64,000 bases of DNA from the NCBI GenBank assembly GCA_947650365.1, contig CANTAL010000024.1:1893001-1957000 (forward strand). The letters are read 5' to 3'. A model generated the notes under the pieces. The model saw only the letters and a list, made by a program, of their open reading frames with translations. It was not told the origin of the DNA and searched no databases. The DNA comes from Chamaelirium japonicum. Taxonomy: Eukaryota > Streptophyta > Magnoliopsida > Liliales > Melanthiaceae. Position numbers and translations under genes: made by a program. Shown piece by piece: positions 13,540 to 27,288 of the stretch; position 1 is the first letter of the stretch; the number at the start of each line of letters is the position of its first letter.

Positions 13540-14990
13540 ACACGTGGCTAATAGACTGGAGCAGTACTTCTTTTCTCTTCTCTCTTTATTTATCTCTTTG
13601 TTCTATTTTCTTTTCTTCTCTCTTCTATGGAGTTTTGGACTAGAGCAGAACTTTTCCTCCCTTCTATTTTCATTTATCTCTCTGTTCTCTTCTCTATTAT
13701 GTCTTTGTTTCTCTCTCCATTTTCTTATGACTTGTCGGCTGGGATCAACATGTTCATGCTGATAATGTGCTGTGAGATGGGAGAGAGAGAAAGAGCCGTC
13801 AAATATGCCCCACCTTAAAGGGGTTGTATAAATATTCAGAAGTGGAGTTTTTGAATTTAGATTCCTTCTTACTTCACAGCTATACCCGTGACCAATGGCC
13901 TAGAGCAGGACTTCTTCTCTCTTCACTGTTTTTTTATATCTTCGTTCTCTTTTCTCTTCTTCTCTCTCTTCTGTCTTTATTTCTCTCTCTGTTTTCTTGT
14001 GACTGGTCGACTGGGCTTGACATGTTCATGCTGATAACGTGTTATGAGAAGAGAGAAGAGAGAAGAGAAGGGAGAGATAAATAAATTATTTAACGGCTGG
14101 GCTCGATATGTTCATTCTGATAATGTGTTGTAGGATGGGATAAAGAGAGAGCCGTCATATGTACCCCAACCTTTATATTATTTATATGGTAAGCTTACTT
14201 AGGGCTTAAGCAATCTATAAGAAACCCTATTCCAAAAGAAAGATCCGACAGGGGATAATGAACTAGAGTAGGTCTTCTTCTCTCTTCTCTCTTTATTTAT
14301 GTCTCTGTTCTCTTCTCTCTTTTTTTTAATCTTCTGTGGAGTTTTGGAATTTACATTCTTTCCTACTTCACACCTTTACCCGTGGTCAATGGACTAGACC
14401 AGGACTTCTTCTCTGTTCTTTCTTCGTTTATTCCCTCTTTTTCTCTCTCTTCTGTCTTCATTTCTCTCTCTCTCTCTTCTATCTTTGTTTTTTTCTTCGT
14501 TTTCTTGTGACTTGTTGGCTGGGCTCGACATGTTCGTGTTGATAACGTGTTTTGAGAAGAGAGAAAAGAATAGAAAGATAAACGAAGAGAGAAGAAATCC
14601 TGCTCCAATCCATTCGCCATAGGTATAGGTATGAAGTAAGAAGGAATCTAAATTCTAAAGCTCCACTTCTCAATAATATAATTATAATCTCTCCGTTCTT
14701 TTCTCTCTTCTCCCATGGATTAGGGTTTCCTATAGATTGCTTAGGCCCTAAGTAAGCTTACACCATAAATAATATACGACCCCTTTTGGATGGGGCACGT
14801 TTGACGGCTATTTCTTTCTCCCATCTTACAACACGTTGTCGGATTTTTTCTGACTTCACACCTATACCCATGGCCAATGGAATAGAGCTGGACTTCTTCT
14901 CTCTTCTCTCTTTGTTTATCTCTCTGATCTCTTCTCTCTTCTTCTATCTCTTCTGTCTTTGTTTATCTCTCCGTTTTCTTGTGACAGGTC
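13540..14990 (+). repeat. Arm 1 of a second, smaller inverted repeat
   Basis: This segment reappears in reverse complement at about 18,130-19,600; positions sum to about 33,130, giving a centre near 16,565. Matching segments are 13,544-13,762 with 19,363-19,602, 13,824-14,084 with 19,053-19,295, 14,336-14,542 with 18,556-18,801, and 14,786-15,007 with 18,128-18,343. The last pair shares an unusual deletion that joins ACACGTTGTCGGA directly to a module end. Confidence 0.75.
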
Positions 14991-17900
14991 GGTTGAGCTC
15001 GAAATGATCGTGCTGATAACGTGTTGTGAGATGAGTCAAAAAGAGAGCCGTCAAACAAACCCTACCTTAAAGGGATCGTATAAATATTGAGAAGTGGAGT
15101 TTTGGATTTTAGATTCCTTTTTACATCACACCTATACCCGTGGATTTTAGAGAGGTAAAAGAGAGAAGAAGAGAAAAGAAGTCATGCTCTATTCTCTTCG
15201 TTTATCTCTCCGTTCTATTCTCTCTTCTTCTCTCTCTTCTGTCTTTGTTTCTCTCTCTGTTTTTTTCACAATCATATATTAGTTAAATATATAGAGCATG
15301 ACTTCTTTTCTCTTTTCTTTTTATTTATCTCTCCATTCTCTTCTTTCTTCTCATAACACGATATCAACACGAACATGTCGAGCCCAGCAGACCCGTCATA
15401 AGGAAATAGAGAAAGAAACGAAGAGAGAAGAGAGAAAAGAAGAGAAAAGAGAATGAAGAGATAAATGAAGAGAGAAGAGAAAAGAAGTCATATTCCAGTC
15501 CATTGGCCATGGGTATAGCTGTGAAGTAAGAAGGAATCTAAATTCTAAAACTCTACTTCGTAATATTTATACGATCGTTTTAGGGTGGGGCATATTTGAC
15601 GGCTCTCTCTCTTTCCCATCTCACAACACGTTATCAGCACGAACATGTCGATCCCAGTCGACCAGTCATAAGAAAATGAAGAGAGAAAAAAAGACAAAAG
15701 AGAGAAGAAGAGAGAAGAGAACGGAGAGATAAATAAAGATAGAAGGGAGAAGAAGTCTTACTCCAGTCGAAAACTCTATGGAATAGAGAAAAGAAAAGAG
15801 AATAGAATAGAGAGATAAATGAAGATAGAAGAGAGAAGAAGTCCTGCTCTAATCCATTGGCCACGGGTATATGTGTGAAGTAAGAAGAAATCTAAATTCA
15901 AAAACTCCACTTCTGTCTTTATTTCTCTCTCCGTTTTCTTGGGACAGGTCGGTTGGGCTTGATATATTCGCGTTGATAACATGTTATGAGATAGGACAAA
16001 GAGAGACCCGTCAAACATGCCCCACCATAAAGGGGTCTTATAAATATTGAGAAGTAGAGTTTTAGAATTTAGATTCCTACTTACTTCGCACCTATACTCA
16101 TGGCCAAAGGACTGGAGTAGGGCTTCTTCTCTCTTCTCTCTTTATTTATCTCTTTGTTCTCTTCTCTATTCTTCTCTCTCTTCGGTCTTTGTTTCTCTTT
16201 CTGTTTTTTTGTGACTGGTCGGCTGGGCTCGACATGTTCATGCTGATAACGTGTTGTGAGAAGAGAGAAGAAGAGAGAATAGAGAAGAAGTCAAAAACTC
16301 CACTTATTAATAATATAATTAAATCTACACATTCTTTTCTCTTTTCTCCCATGGATTAGGGTTTCCCAAAGATTGCTTAGGCCTTAAGTAAGCTTACCCT
16401 ATAAATATTATACGATCCTTTTAGGGTGGGTCACATTTGATGGCTCTCTCTTTCTCCCATCTTATAACACGTTATCAGTACGAACATGTCGAGCCCAACC
16501 GACCAGTCACAAGAAAACGGAAAGAGAAACAAAGACAGAGGAGAGAGAAGAGAACGGAGATATAAACGAAGATAGAAGATAGAAGAAGACCTATTCCAGT
16601 TCATTGGCCACGGGTATAGGAATAAAGTAAGAAGGAATATAAATTCTAAAACTCCACTTCTCAATAATATAATTAAATCTCACTATTCTTTTCTCTCTTT
16701 TCCCATGGATTAGGGTTTCCCATAGATTGCTTAGGCCCTAAGTAAGCATACCCTATAAATAATACACAACTCCTTTATGGTGGAGCACGTTTGATGGTGC
16801 TCACTTTCTTCTATCTCACAATACGTTATCAGCACGAATATGTCGAGCCCAACCGACCAATTACAAGAAAACAGAGAGAGAAATGAAGACAAAAGAGAGA
16901 GATGAAAAGAGAAAAGAACGAAGAGATAAACAAAGAGAGAAGAGAGAAGAAGTCCTGCTCCAGTCCATTGGCCACAAGTATATGTGTGAAGTAAGAAGGA
17001 ATCTAAATTCCAAAACTCCACAAAAGAGAGAGAAGTAGAGAGAAGAGAATAGAGAGGTAAATAAAGAGAGAAAAGAGAAGAAGTCCTACTCCAGTCCATT
17101 GGCCACGAGTATAGGTGTGAAGTAAGAAGGAATCTAAATTTTAAAACTCCACTTTGTCTTTGTTTCTCTCTATATTTTCTTACGACTGGTCGGATGGGCT
17201 CGACATGTTCGTGCTAATAACGTGTCATGAGATGGGAGAAAGAAAAAGTCGTCAAACATGCCCTACCCTAAAGGGGTCATATATTATTTATAAGGAAAGC
17301 TTACTTAGGGCCTAAGCAATCTATGAGAAACCCAAATCCATGGGAGAAGATAGAAGAGAACGGAGAAATAAATGAAGATAGAAGAGAGAAGAAGTCATGC
17401 TCCAGTCCATTGGCTACAGGTATAGGTGTAAAGTTAAAAGGAATCTATATTCCAAAACTCCACTTCTGTCTTCATTTCTCTCTCTGTTTTTTTACGACTG
17501 GTCGGCTGGGCTTGACATGTTCGTGCTGATAATGTGTTGTGAGATGGGAGAAAGAGAGAGCCGTCAAACATTCCCAACCCTAAGAGGGTCGTATATTATT
17601 TAAAAGGTAAGATTATATAGGGCCTAAGCAATCTATAGGAAACCCTAATCCATATGAGAGATAAAAAAGAGAACGAAGAGATTTAATTATATTATTGAGA
17701 AATAGAGTTTTGGAATTTATGTTCCTTCTTACTTCGTACCTATACCCGTGGTAAATGGACATGAGCAGGACTTCTTCTCTTTTCGTTTATCTCTCTATTC
17801 TCTTCTCTCTTCATTTATCTCTATGTTCTTTTCTCTCTTCTCACAACATGTTATCAGCATGAACATGCCAACCCCAACCGACCAGTCACAAAAAAACAGA

Positions 17901-18129
17901 GAGAGAAACAAAGACAGAAGAGAGAAAAGAACGGAGAGATAAATGATGTGAGAAGAGAGAAGAGAGAAGAAGACCTACTCCAGTGCATTGGCCATGGGTA
18001 TAGGTGTGATGTAAAAAGGAATCTAAAATCTAAAACTCCACTTCTCAATATTTATACGATCCCTTTAAGGTAGGACACATTTGACGGCTCTCTTTTTGAC
18101 TCATCTCACAACACGTTATCAGCACGATC

Positions 18130-19600
18130 ATTTCGAACTCAACCGACCAGTTACAAGAAAACGGAGAGATAAACGAAGACAGAAGAGATAGAGAGAAGAG
18201 ATCAGAGAGATAAACAAAGAGAGAAAAGAGAAGAAGTCCAGCTCTATTCCATTGGCCACGGGTATAGGTGTAAAGTCAGAAAAAATCCGATAACGTGTTG
18301 TAAGATGGGAGAAAGAGAGAGCCGTCAAACGTGCCCCATCCAAAAGGGGTCGTATATTATTTATGGTGTAAGCTTACTTAGGGTCTAAGCAATCTATGGG
18401 AAACCCTAATCCATGGGAGAAGAGAGAAGAGAACAGAGAGATTATAATTATATTATTGAGAAGTGGTGTTTTAGAATTTAGATTCCTTCTTACTTCATAC
18501 CTATACCCATGGCGAATGGATTGGAGCAGGACTTCTTCTCTCTTCGTTTATTTTTCTATTCTCTTCTCTCTTCTTCTCTCTTCTCAAAACACGTTATCAG
18601 CACGAACATGTCGAGCCCAGCTGACCAGTCACAAGAAAACAAAGAGAAAAACAAAGATAGAAGAGAGAGAGAGAAACAAAAACAGAAAAGAGAGAAGAAG
18701 AGGGAATAAATGAAGAAAAAAAAGAGAAGAAGTCCTGGTCCAATCCATTGACCACGAGTAAAGGTGTGAAGTAGGAAGGAATGTAAATTCCAAAACTCCA
18801 CAGAAGATTAAAAAGAAGAGAGAAGAGAACTGAGAGATAAATGAAGAGAGAAGAGTGAAGAAGACCTACTCTAGTTCATTATCCACCGTCGGATCTTTCT
18901 TTTGGAATAGGGTTTCTCATAGATTGCGTAAGCCCTAAGTAAGCTTACCATATAAATAATATAAAGGGTGGGGCACATATGACGGCTCTCTCTTTATCCC
19001 ATCTTACAACACGTTATCAGTATAAACATATCGAGCCCAGTCGTTAAATAATTCATTTATCTCTCCCTTCTCTTGTCTCTTTTCTCTTCTCATAAAACAT
19101 TATCAGCATGAACATGTCAAGCCCAGTCGACCAGTCATAAGAAAACAGAGAGAGAAATAAAGATAGAAGAGAGAGAAGAAAAGAAAAGAGAATGAAGAGA
19201 TAAACAAATAAAGAAGAGAGAAGAAGTCCTGCTCCAAGCCATTGGTCACGGGTATAGCTGTGAAGTAAGAAGGAATCTAAATTCCAAAACTCCACTTCTA
19301 AATATTTATACGACCCCCTTTAGGGTGGGGCATATTTGACGGCTCTCTCTCTCTCTCCCATCTCACAACATATTATCAGCACGAAATGTTGATCCCAGCC
19401 GACAAGTCATAAGAAAATGGAGAAAGAAACAAAGACAGAATAGAGAAGAGAACAGAGAGATAAACAAAGATATAAGGGAGAAAAAGTTCTGCTCTAGTCC
19501 AAAACCCCATAGAAGAGAGAGAAGAAAAGAAAAGAGAATAGAAAGATAAATAAAAAGAGAAGAGCGAAGAGAGAAGAAGTCATGCTCCAGTCTATTAGCC
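18130..19600 (-). repeat. Arm 2 of the smaller inverted repeat, replacing part of the big right arm
   Basis: This is the reverse complement of 13,540-14,990. It sits where the giant inverted repeat would predict an inverted copy of AT block B and its flanks. A later copy, exchange or conversion from the centre of the palindrome appears to have overwritten that segment. Both copies hold the TCCACCGTCGGATCTTTC-type junction (18,880-18,900, and its complement near 14,240-14,260). Confidence 0.68.
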
Positions 19601-22600
19601 ACAGGTATAGGTGTGAAGTAAGAAGAAATCTAAAATCAAAAACTCAACTTCTGTCTTCATTTCTCTCTCTGTTTTTTTATGACTGGTCTATTGGGCTAGA
19701 CATGTTCGTGCTGATAACGTGTTGTGAGATGGGAGATTGCTTATTTATTTTATTTATTTTATTTATTTTATTTATTTCAATTAATATTTCTTTAATTATT
19801 ATAAAGTGTATCGTTTCTTTAAAAATTTAAATAGTATTATTTTAATATTATTATTTAAATATTTAATTATAAAACATTATATATTTATTAAATAATTTAT
19901 ATAAATTTATAAGCACAAAAAATATTTTATTTCTCTACTTCTCTCTTTATTTATCTCTCCGTTCTCTTTTCTCTTCTTCTCTCTCTTCTGTCTTTGTTTA
20001 TTGCACCGTTTTTTTGTGACTGGTGGCTAGGCTCGATATGTTCGTGCTGATAACGTGTTGTGAGAAGAGAGAAGAGAATGGAAAGAACAATAAAGAGAGA
20101 AAAGAGAAGAAGTCTTACTCCAGTCCATTCACCACGGGTATAGGAGTGAAGTAAGAAGGAATCTAAATTCCAAAACTCCACTTCTCAATAATATAATTAA
20201 ATATCTCCATTCTTTTTCCTATTCTCCTATGGATTAGGGTTTCCTATAGATTGCTTAGGCCCTAAGTATGCTTACCCTATAAATAAATATGATCTATTTA
20301 TAGTGTGGCATGTTTGATGGCTCTCTCTTTGTCCCATCTCACAATTCGTTATCAGTATGAACATGTCGAGCCCAGTCGACCAATCGTAAGAAAACGAAGA
20401 GAGAAACGAAGACAGAAAAGAGAGAAGAAAAGAGAAAAGAATGGAGAGATAAAAAAAGAGAAAAGAGAAAAGAAGTCCGGCTCCAGTCCATTCGCCATGG
20501 GTATAAGTGTGAGGTAAGAAGGAATCTAAATTCCAAAACTCTACTTCTCAATAGCATCATCTCAAAGTTATTATGATTATCATAGTAAATTCCAAAACTC
20601 TCTTCATTTTAATTAAATAATTAATTTAATTAAAAAAATTATAGTAATATTATCAATACAAAAAGAGAAGAAATCCTGCTCCAGTCCATTGGCCATGGGT
20701 ATACGTATGAAGTAAGAAGAAATCTAAATTACAAAACTCTACTTCTCAATATTTATATGACCCCTTTAGGGTGGGGCATATTTGATGGCTCTCTCTTTCT
20801 TCCACCTCACAATACGTTATTAGAATAAACATATTGAGCCCAGCCTACCAGTCAAGTGAAAACGGAGAGAGAAACGAACATAGAAGAGAAAGAAGAAGAA
20901 AGAAGAGAAAATGAAGAGAGAAACAAAGACAGAAGAGAGAAAAGAAGAGAGAAGAGAATGAAGAGATAAACGAAGAAAGAAAAAGTCCTGCTCTAGTCCA
21001 TTAGCCATGAGTATAGGTGTGAAGTAAGATGGAATCTAAATTTAAAAACTCAACTTCTAAATATTTATACGACCCCTTTAGGGTGGTGCATATTTGACGG
21101 CTTTCTCTTTCTCCTATCTCACAACACGTTATCAGTATGAACATGTCGAGCCTAGCCGATCAGTTATAAGAAAACGGAGATAGAGAAAAAACAAAAAAGA
21201 GAGAACAAGATAAAAGAGAACGGAGACATAAACAAAGAGAAAATAGAGAAGAAGTCCTACTACAGTCCATTGGCCATGGGTCTAGGTATGAAGTAAGAAG
21301 TAATCTAAATTCCAAAACTCTACTTCTCAATAATATAATTAAATCTCTCCATTCTCTTCTCTCTTGTCCTATGGATTAGGGTTTCCCATAGACGGCTTAG
21401 ACCCTAAGTAAGCTTACTCTATAAAAAAAAAAAATTATACGACCCCTTTAGGGTGGTGCATGTTTGACAGCTCTCTCTTTCTCCCATCTCACAACATATT
21501 ATCAATACGAACATGTCGAGCCCAGCTGACCAGTCATAAGAAAACGGAGAAAGAAACGAAAATATAAGTGAAGTTTTGGATTAGAGTAGGACTTCTTCTT
21601 TCTTCTCTCTTTATTTATCTCTCTATTCTCTTCCCTCTTGTTCTCTCTCTTCTGTTGAGTTTTTGAATTTAGATTCCTTCTTACTTTACACCTATACACG
21701 TGGCCAATGGATTGGAGCAAGACTTCTTCTCTCTTCTCTTTTCGTTTATCTCTTCATTCACTTCTCTCTTCTTCTCTCTCTTCTATCTTCGTTTCTCATT
21801 CTATTTTTTTATAACTGGTCGACTGGGCTTGATATATTCGTGCTGATAACGTATTATGAGATGGGAGAAAGAGAGATCCATCACACATGCCCTACCATAA
21901 AGGGGTCATATAAATATTAAAAAGTGGAGTTTTGGAATTTAGATTCTTTCTTACTTCACACTTATACTCATGGCCAATGGATTGGAGCAGGACTTCTTTT
22001 CTCTTCTCTCTTCGTTTACCTCTCCGTTCTCTTCTATCTTTTTCTCTTTCTTTTATTTTTGTTTCTCTCTCCGCTTTCTTGTGACTAGTCGGTTGGGCTC
22101 AATATGTTCGTGCTGATAACGTGTTGTGAGAAAAGAGAAGAGGACCTAAATAAATTAATATAAATCTCTCTAGTTTTAATAATTAAATAGAAGTCTGTCA
22201 TTATCTTCTCTCTCTTTTGTGGAGTTTTGGAAATAAGATTCCTTATTACTTCACACCTATACCTGTGGCCAATGGACTGGAGCAATACTTCTTCTCTCTT
22301 CTCTCTTCGTTAATCTCTATATTCTCTTCTCGATTCTTCTCTCTCTTCTCCATTCTCCATTCTCTTCTCTCTTCTTCTCTTTCTTCTATGGAGTTTTGGA
22401 ATTTAGATTCCTTCTTAATTCACACCTATACCCTTGGCCAATGGATTGGAGCAAGACTACTTTTACCCTTCTCTCTTCGTTTATCTCTCCGTTTTCTTCT
22501 CTCTTCTACCTAAATAATTTAATTAAATAATATAATTATTTAATTGAGGGAGAAACTAAGACAAAAGAGAAAGAAGAGAACAGAGAGATAAATAAAGAGC

Positions 22601-23100
22601 GAAGAGAGAAGAAGACCTGCTCCAGTTCATTAGCCATGGGTATAGGTGTGAAGTAAGAAGGAATCTAAATTCTAAAACTATAGAGAAAAGAGAAAAGAAG
22701 AGAAAAGATAATGGAGAGATATATAAAGATATAAGTAGAGTTTTGGAATTTAGATTCCTTCTTACTTCACACCTATACCCATGGATAATGGACTGGAGTA
22801 GGACTTCTTCTCTCTTCTCTCTTTATTTTTCTCTCTTTTCTTTTCTCTTTTCAGTGGAGTTTTGGAATTTAGATTCCTTCTTACTTTACACCTATACCCA
22901 TGGCCAATGGACTGGAGCAGGACTTCTTCACTCTTTTCTCTTCATTTATCTCTCTGTTCTCTTCTTTCTTCTTCTCTCTCTTCGATCTTCGTTTCTCTTT
23001 CCGTTTTCTTATGACTGGTCGGTTGGGCACGATATTTTCGTGCTGATAAAATTTTATAAGGTGGAAAAAAGAAGAGAACGGAGAGATTTTATTATATTAT
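19600..23100 (-). repeat. Inverted copy of part of higher-order unit 2
   Basis: This is the reverse complement of about 6,215-9,760. It carries the AT box at 19,736-19,931, the short AT derivative at 20,560-20,660, the AAACTAGAG-type segment near 22,150, and the AT palindrome near 22,512. It stops before the AT block that unit 2 carries next, so the copy is truncated at about 19,600. Confidence 0.7.
19736..19931 (-). repeat. AT box, inverted, copy 3
   Basis: Reverse complement of the 9,416 box. It carries extra repeats of the five-base word TTTTA (19,740-19,775). Confidence 0.7.
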
Positions 23101-23484
23101 TGAGAAGTGGAGTTTTAGAATTTAGATTCCTTCTTACTTCACACCTATCCCCGTGGCCAATGGACTAGAGCAAGACTTCTTCTCTTTTCTCTCTTCATTT
23201 ATCTCTTCGTTATCTTCTCTCTTCTTCTCTCTTTTCTGTCTTTATTTCTCTATCTATTTTCTTATGACTGGTCGGCTGGGCTCGATATGTTCGTGCTGAT
23301 AACGTGTTATGAGATAGGAAAAAAAACAGTCGTCAAACGGTCCCACCCTAAAAGGGTCATAGATTATTTATAGAGTAAGCTTACTTAGGGCCTAAACAAT
23401 CTATGGGAAAGGGGTCGTATATTATTTATAGGGTAACCTTACTTAAGGCCTAAGCAATATATAGGAAACCATAATCCATGGGAG

Positions 23485-24410
23485 AGATCAGACGGTGGAT
23501 AGCCATCCCATCGAACGATCTTAGAACAGTTATAATGTTTTAAATTTTTTTAAAGAAAAATATAAATTATTTTTAAAATAAAAAATTCAGATTACCTCAT
23601 CTTCCTTCTTTACTTCCTATTATTTAATTAATTTAATTAGTTTAATAAATTAAATAATTATATAATTAAATAAATATTTAATTATTTATATAATTAAATA
23701 ACTAAATTATATAAATAATTTATTTATTATTTAAATATTAAAATAAAAAAATATTTATTTGATTACTTCAAAAAATACTAAGTTATTTAAAAAAATAATT
23801 TATTATTTATATATTCAAATAATTAACTAATTGTTTCAATAATAAGTAAATAGTTATATAATTTATTTTTAATTTTATTATATAATTAAATAATTAATTT
23901 TTTTATTAATTTCAATATATATTTTATAATTTAATAAAATAATTATTTAATTATTTAATTGAATAATAATTTATTTTATTATTATTTATTTAACTATAAA
24001 ATTATTTAATATTTAAACTATTTATTTTTTTTAGTAAATAATCTATTTAATATATTTTTTCACTAAATGAGTTTTTAAATATTTAAATAATTTACTAATT
24101 ATTTAATAATTTAAAAATAAAATAATATTTTAAGAAATAACTAATAAAATAAAATAATTAATTAATTTTATAATAAAATCAATATTCTTTATTTAATAAT
24201 TTAAATAATTAAATATATATATAATTAATTATTTAATAATATAATAAATAATAAATAATTAAAATAATTAAATAAGTTAAAAAATTAATTATTTTATAAA
24301 AAAAATAATTATTAAATTATTTAAATAATTAAATAAATGATTAATTTAATTAAAAAATATTATAATAATATTACTATGATAATCATAATAACGTTGAGAT
24401 GATACTATTG
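23485..24410 (-). repeat. AT-rich block C (inverted)
   Basis: Reverse-complement copy of block A, beginning with GATCAGACGGTGGATAGCC and ending near CTATGATAATCATAATAACG. It lies at the position predicted by the giant inverted repeat. Confidence 0.78.
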
Positions 24411-25127
24411 AGAAGTGGAGTTTTGTAATTTAGATTCCTTCTTACTTCATACCTATACCCGTGGCCAATGGACTTGAGCATGACTTCTTCTCTCTTCTCT
24501 CTTCATTTATTACTCCCTTCTCTTCTCTCTTATTCTCTCTCTTCTATGAAGTTTTGGAATTTAGATTCCTTCTCACTTCACACCTATACCTATGGCGAAT
24601 GGACTGCAGTAGCACTTCTTATCCTTTCTCTTTTTATTTATCTCTTCGTTCTCTTCTCTCTTCTTATCTCTCTTCTGTCTTCGTTTCTCTTACTATTTTT
24701 TTGTAATTGGTCGGCTGGGCTCGACGTATTCGTACTGATAATATATTATATGATGGAGAAAAAGAGAGCCGTCATATGTGTCGCACCCTAAAGGGGTCAG
24801 ATATTATTTATAGAGTAAGCTTACTTAATGCCTAAGCAATCTATAGGAAACCCTAATCCATGGGAGAAGAGAGAAGAGAATTAAGAGATTTAATTATATT
24901 ATTAAGAAGTGGAGTTTTGGAATTTAGATTCCTTCTTACTTCACACCTATAGCCGTGGGGAATGGACTGGAGCAGGACTTCTTCTCTCTTCTCTCTTTGG
25001 TTATCTCTCCGTTCTCTTTTTTCTCCTTCTCTCTCTTCTGTCTTCGTTTCTCTTTTTGTTTTTTGGTGACTGGTCTGCTGGGCTCGATATGTTCATGCTG
25101 ATAACGTGTTGTGAGATGGGAGATTAC

Positions 25128-25310
25128 TTATTTATTTTATTTATTTTAATTAATATTTCTTCAAATATTATAAAGAATATCATTTTTTTAAATATTTAAA
25201 TAGTATCATCTCAATGTTATTATTTAAATATTTAATTATAAAATATTACATAATTATTAAATAATTTATATCAATTTATGAGCATAAAAAATATTTTATT
25301 TCTCTTCTTC
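25128..25310 (-). repeat. AT box, inverted, copy 4
   Basis: Reverse complement of the 4,046 box, at the place predicted by the giant inverted repeat. Confidence 0.7.
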
Positions 25311-27252
25311 TCTCTTTATTTATCTCTTCGTTCTCTTCTCTCTATTCTGTCTTCGTTTCTCGCACCGTTTACTTGTGACTAGTCGGCTGGGCTCGATATG
25401 TTTATGCTGATAACGTGTTGTGAGAAGAGAAAAGAGAACAGAGAGATAAATGAAGAAAGAAGAGAGAAGTCTTACTCCAGTCCACTCGCCAAGGGTATTG
25501 GTGTGAAGTAAGAAGGAATCTAAATTCCAAAACTCTACTTCTCAATAATATAATTAAATCTCTCCGTTCTCTTCTTTCTTTTCCTATGGATTAGGGTTTC
25601 CCATAGATTGCTAAGGCCCTAAGTAACCAGACCCTATAAATAATATACGACCCCTTTAGGGTAGGGCATATTTGACGGCTCTCTCTTTCTTCTAACTCAC
25701 AATACATTATCAGCACGAACATGTCGAGCCCAGCCGACCAGTCGTAAGAAAACGGAGAGAGAAACGAATACAAAAGAGAGAAGAAAATGGAGAAATAAAT
25801 AAAGTGAGAAAAGATAAGAAGTCATGCTCCAGTCCATTCGCCATGGGAATTGGTATGAAGTAAGAAGGAATCTAAATTCCAAAACTTCACTTCTCAATAG
25901 TATCATCTCAATGTTATTATGATTATCATAGTAAATTCCAAAACTTTCTTTATTTTAATTAAATAATTAATTTAATTAAAAAAATTATAGTAACATTATC
26001 AGCACGAAAAGAGAAAAAGTCCTGCTCCAGTCCATTAGCCATGGGTATAGGTGTAAAGTAAGAAGGAATCTAAATTACAAAACTCTATTTCTCAATATTT
26101 ATATGACACCTTTAGGGTGGGGCACATTTGATGGATCTTTCTTTCTTCTACCTCACAACATGTTATCAGTACGAACATATTGAGCACAGCCTACCAGTCA
26201 CAAGAAAACGGAGAGAGAGACGAAGACAGAAGATAAAGAAAAAGAGAGAAGAGAAAACGGAGAGAGAAATGAAGACAAAAAAGAGAAAAAAAGATAGGAG
26301 AATGAAAAGATAAACGAAGAGAGAAGAAGTCATGCTCCAGGCCATTAGCTATGGATATAGGTGTGAAGTAAGAAGGAATCTAAATTCCAATACTCAACTT
26401 CTTAATATTTATACGACCCCTTTAGGGTGGAGCACATTTAACGTCTCTCTCTTTCTCCTATCTCACAATACGTTATCAGCATGAACATGTCGAACCCAGC
26501 CGATCAGTCACAAGAAAACGGAGAGAGAAATAATAGCAGAGGAGAAAGAACAAGAACGGAGAGATAAACAGAGACGGAAGAGAGAAGAATTCATGCTCTA
26601 GCCCATTAACCACGGGTCTAGGTGTGAAGTAAAATGTAATCTAAATTCCAAAACTCTACTTCTCAATAATATAATTTACACTCTCCATTCTCTTCTCTCT
26701 TTTCCCATAGATTAGGGTTTCCCATAGATTGCTTAGGCCCTAAGTATGCTTACCCTATAAATAATAAATAATTTATGACCCATTTAGGGTGGGGCACGTT
26801 TGACGCTCTATCTTTCTCTTATCTCACAATACGTAATCAGCACGAATATGGTAAGCCCAGCTGACCAGTCGTAAGAAAATAGAGAGAGAAACGAGGCCTG
26901 AAGTAAAGTTTTGGAATTTAGATTCCTTCTTACTTCACACCTATACCCATGGCCAAAGGATTAGAGTAGAACTTTTTCTCTCTTCTCTCTTTATTTATCT
27001 CTTTATTCTCTTCTCTCTTCTTCTCTTTCTTCTATGGAGTTTTTGAATTTAGATTCCTTCTTACTTCACACCTATACCCGTGGCCAATGGACTTGAGCAG
27101 GTCTTCTTCTTTATTGTCTCTTCATTTATCTCTTTGTCCTCTTATCTCTTTTGTCTTTATTTCTTTCTCCGTTTTCTTGTGACTGGTCGGCTGGGCATGA
27201 TATGTTCGTGTTGATAATGTGTTGTGAGATGGGAGAAATAGAGAGCCAGCAC

Positions 27253-27257
27253 ATGTG
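27253..27257. other. Target-site duplication, left (ATGTG)
   Basis: The five bases before the 5' LTR read ATGTG; those after the 3' LTR read ACGTG. The single C/T difference lies at a CpG. Joining the flanks restores a module sequence like the one at 1,250-1,280. Confidence 0.8.
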
Positions 27258-27288
27258 TGTGGGTGCAAATTTTGGCATAAATCTACCA

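Larger units (their letters stand above)
1..14700. repeat. Left arm of a giant imperfect inverted repeat made of satellite-like modules
   Basis: This stretch consists of diverged modules of about 350-500 bp in both orientations; I counted roughly 40 occurrences of the module landmark (ACGTTATCAGCACGAACATG or its complement) by eye. It pairs in reverse complement with about 14,800-27,257 plus 41,340-43,426: position x matches about 29,340 minus x (about 29,690 minus x near 11.6-12.3 kb). Private variants are shared between arms. One is GCAGATAACG near 861 against CGTTATCTGC near 42,560. Another is TTGACATAGATC near 529 against GATCTATGTCAA near 42,925. The AT block at 10,301-11,260 has no partner. 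No host gene is supported: the open frames are by-products of stop-poor pyrimidine-rich DNA. Confidence 0.8.
14800..27257. repeat. Right arm of the giant inverted repeat, proximal part
   Basis: This is the reverse-complement partner of the left arm. Paired landmarks include the AT block at 23,485-24,410 with 4,921-5,845, the AT box at 25,128-25,310 with 4,046-4,212, the module at 21,661-21,920 with 7,415-7,672, and 22,743-23,168 with 6,153-6,545. The segment 18,130-19,600 departs from this pairing; it is instead an inverted copy of 13,540-14,990. The arm is cut at 27,257 by the gypsy element and resumes at 41,340. Only modules are seen here, no host gene. Confidence 0.78.
23100..27257 (-). 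repeat. Inverted copy of higher-order unit 1, split by the gypsy element
   Basis: This is the reverse complement of about 2,080-6,215. It contains AT block C, the AT box at 25,128-25,310, and the short AT derivative at 25,900-25,990. Near 23,400 it has the same abnormal module junction (CTATGGGAAAGGGGTCGTAT) seen inverted near 5,925 and 11,335. The rest of the unit lies beyond the gypsy element from 41,340. Confidence 0.72.
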
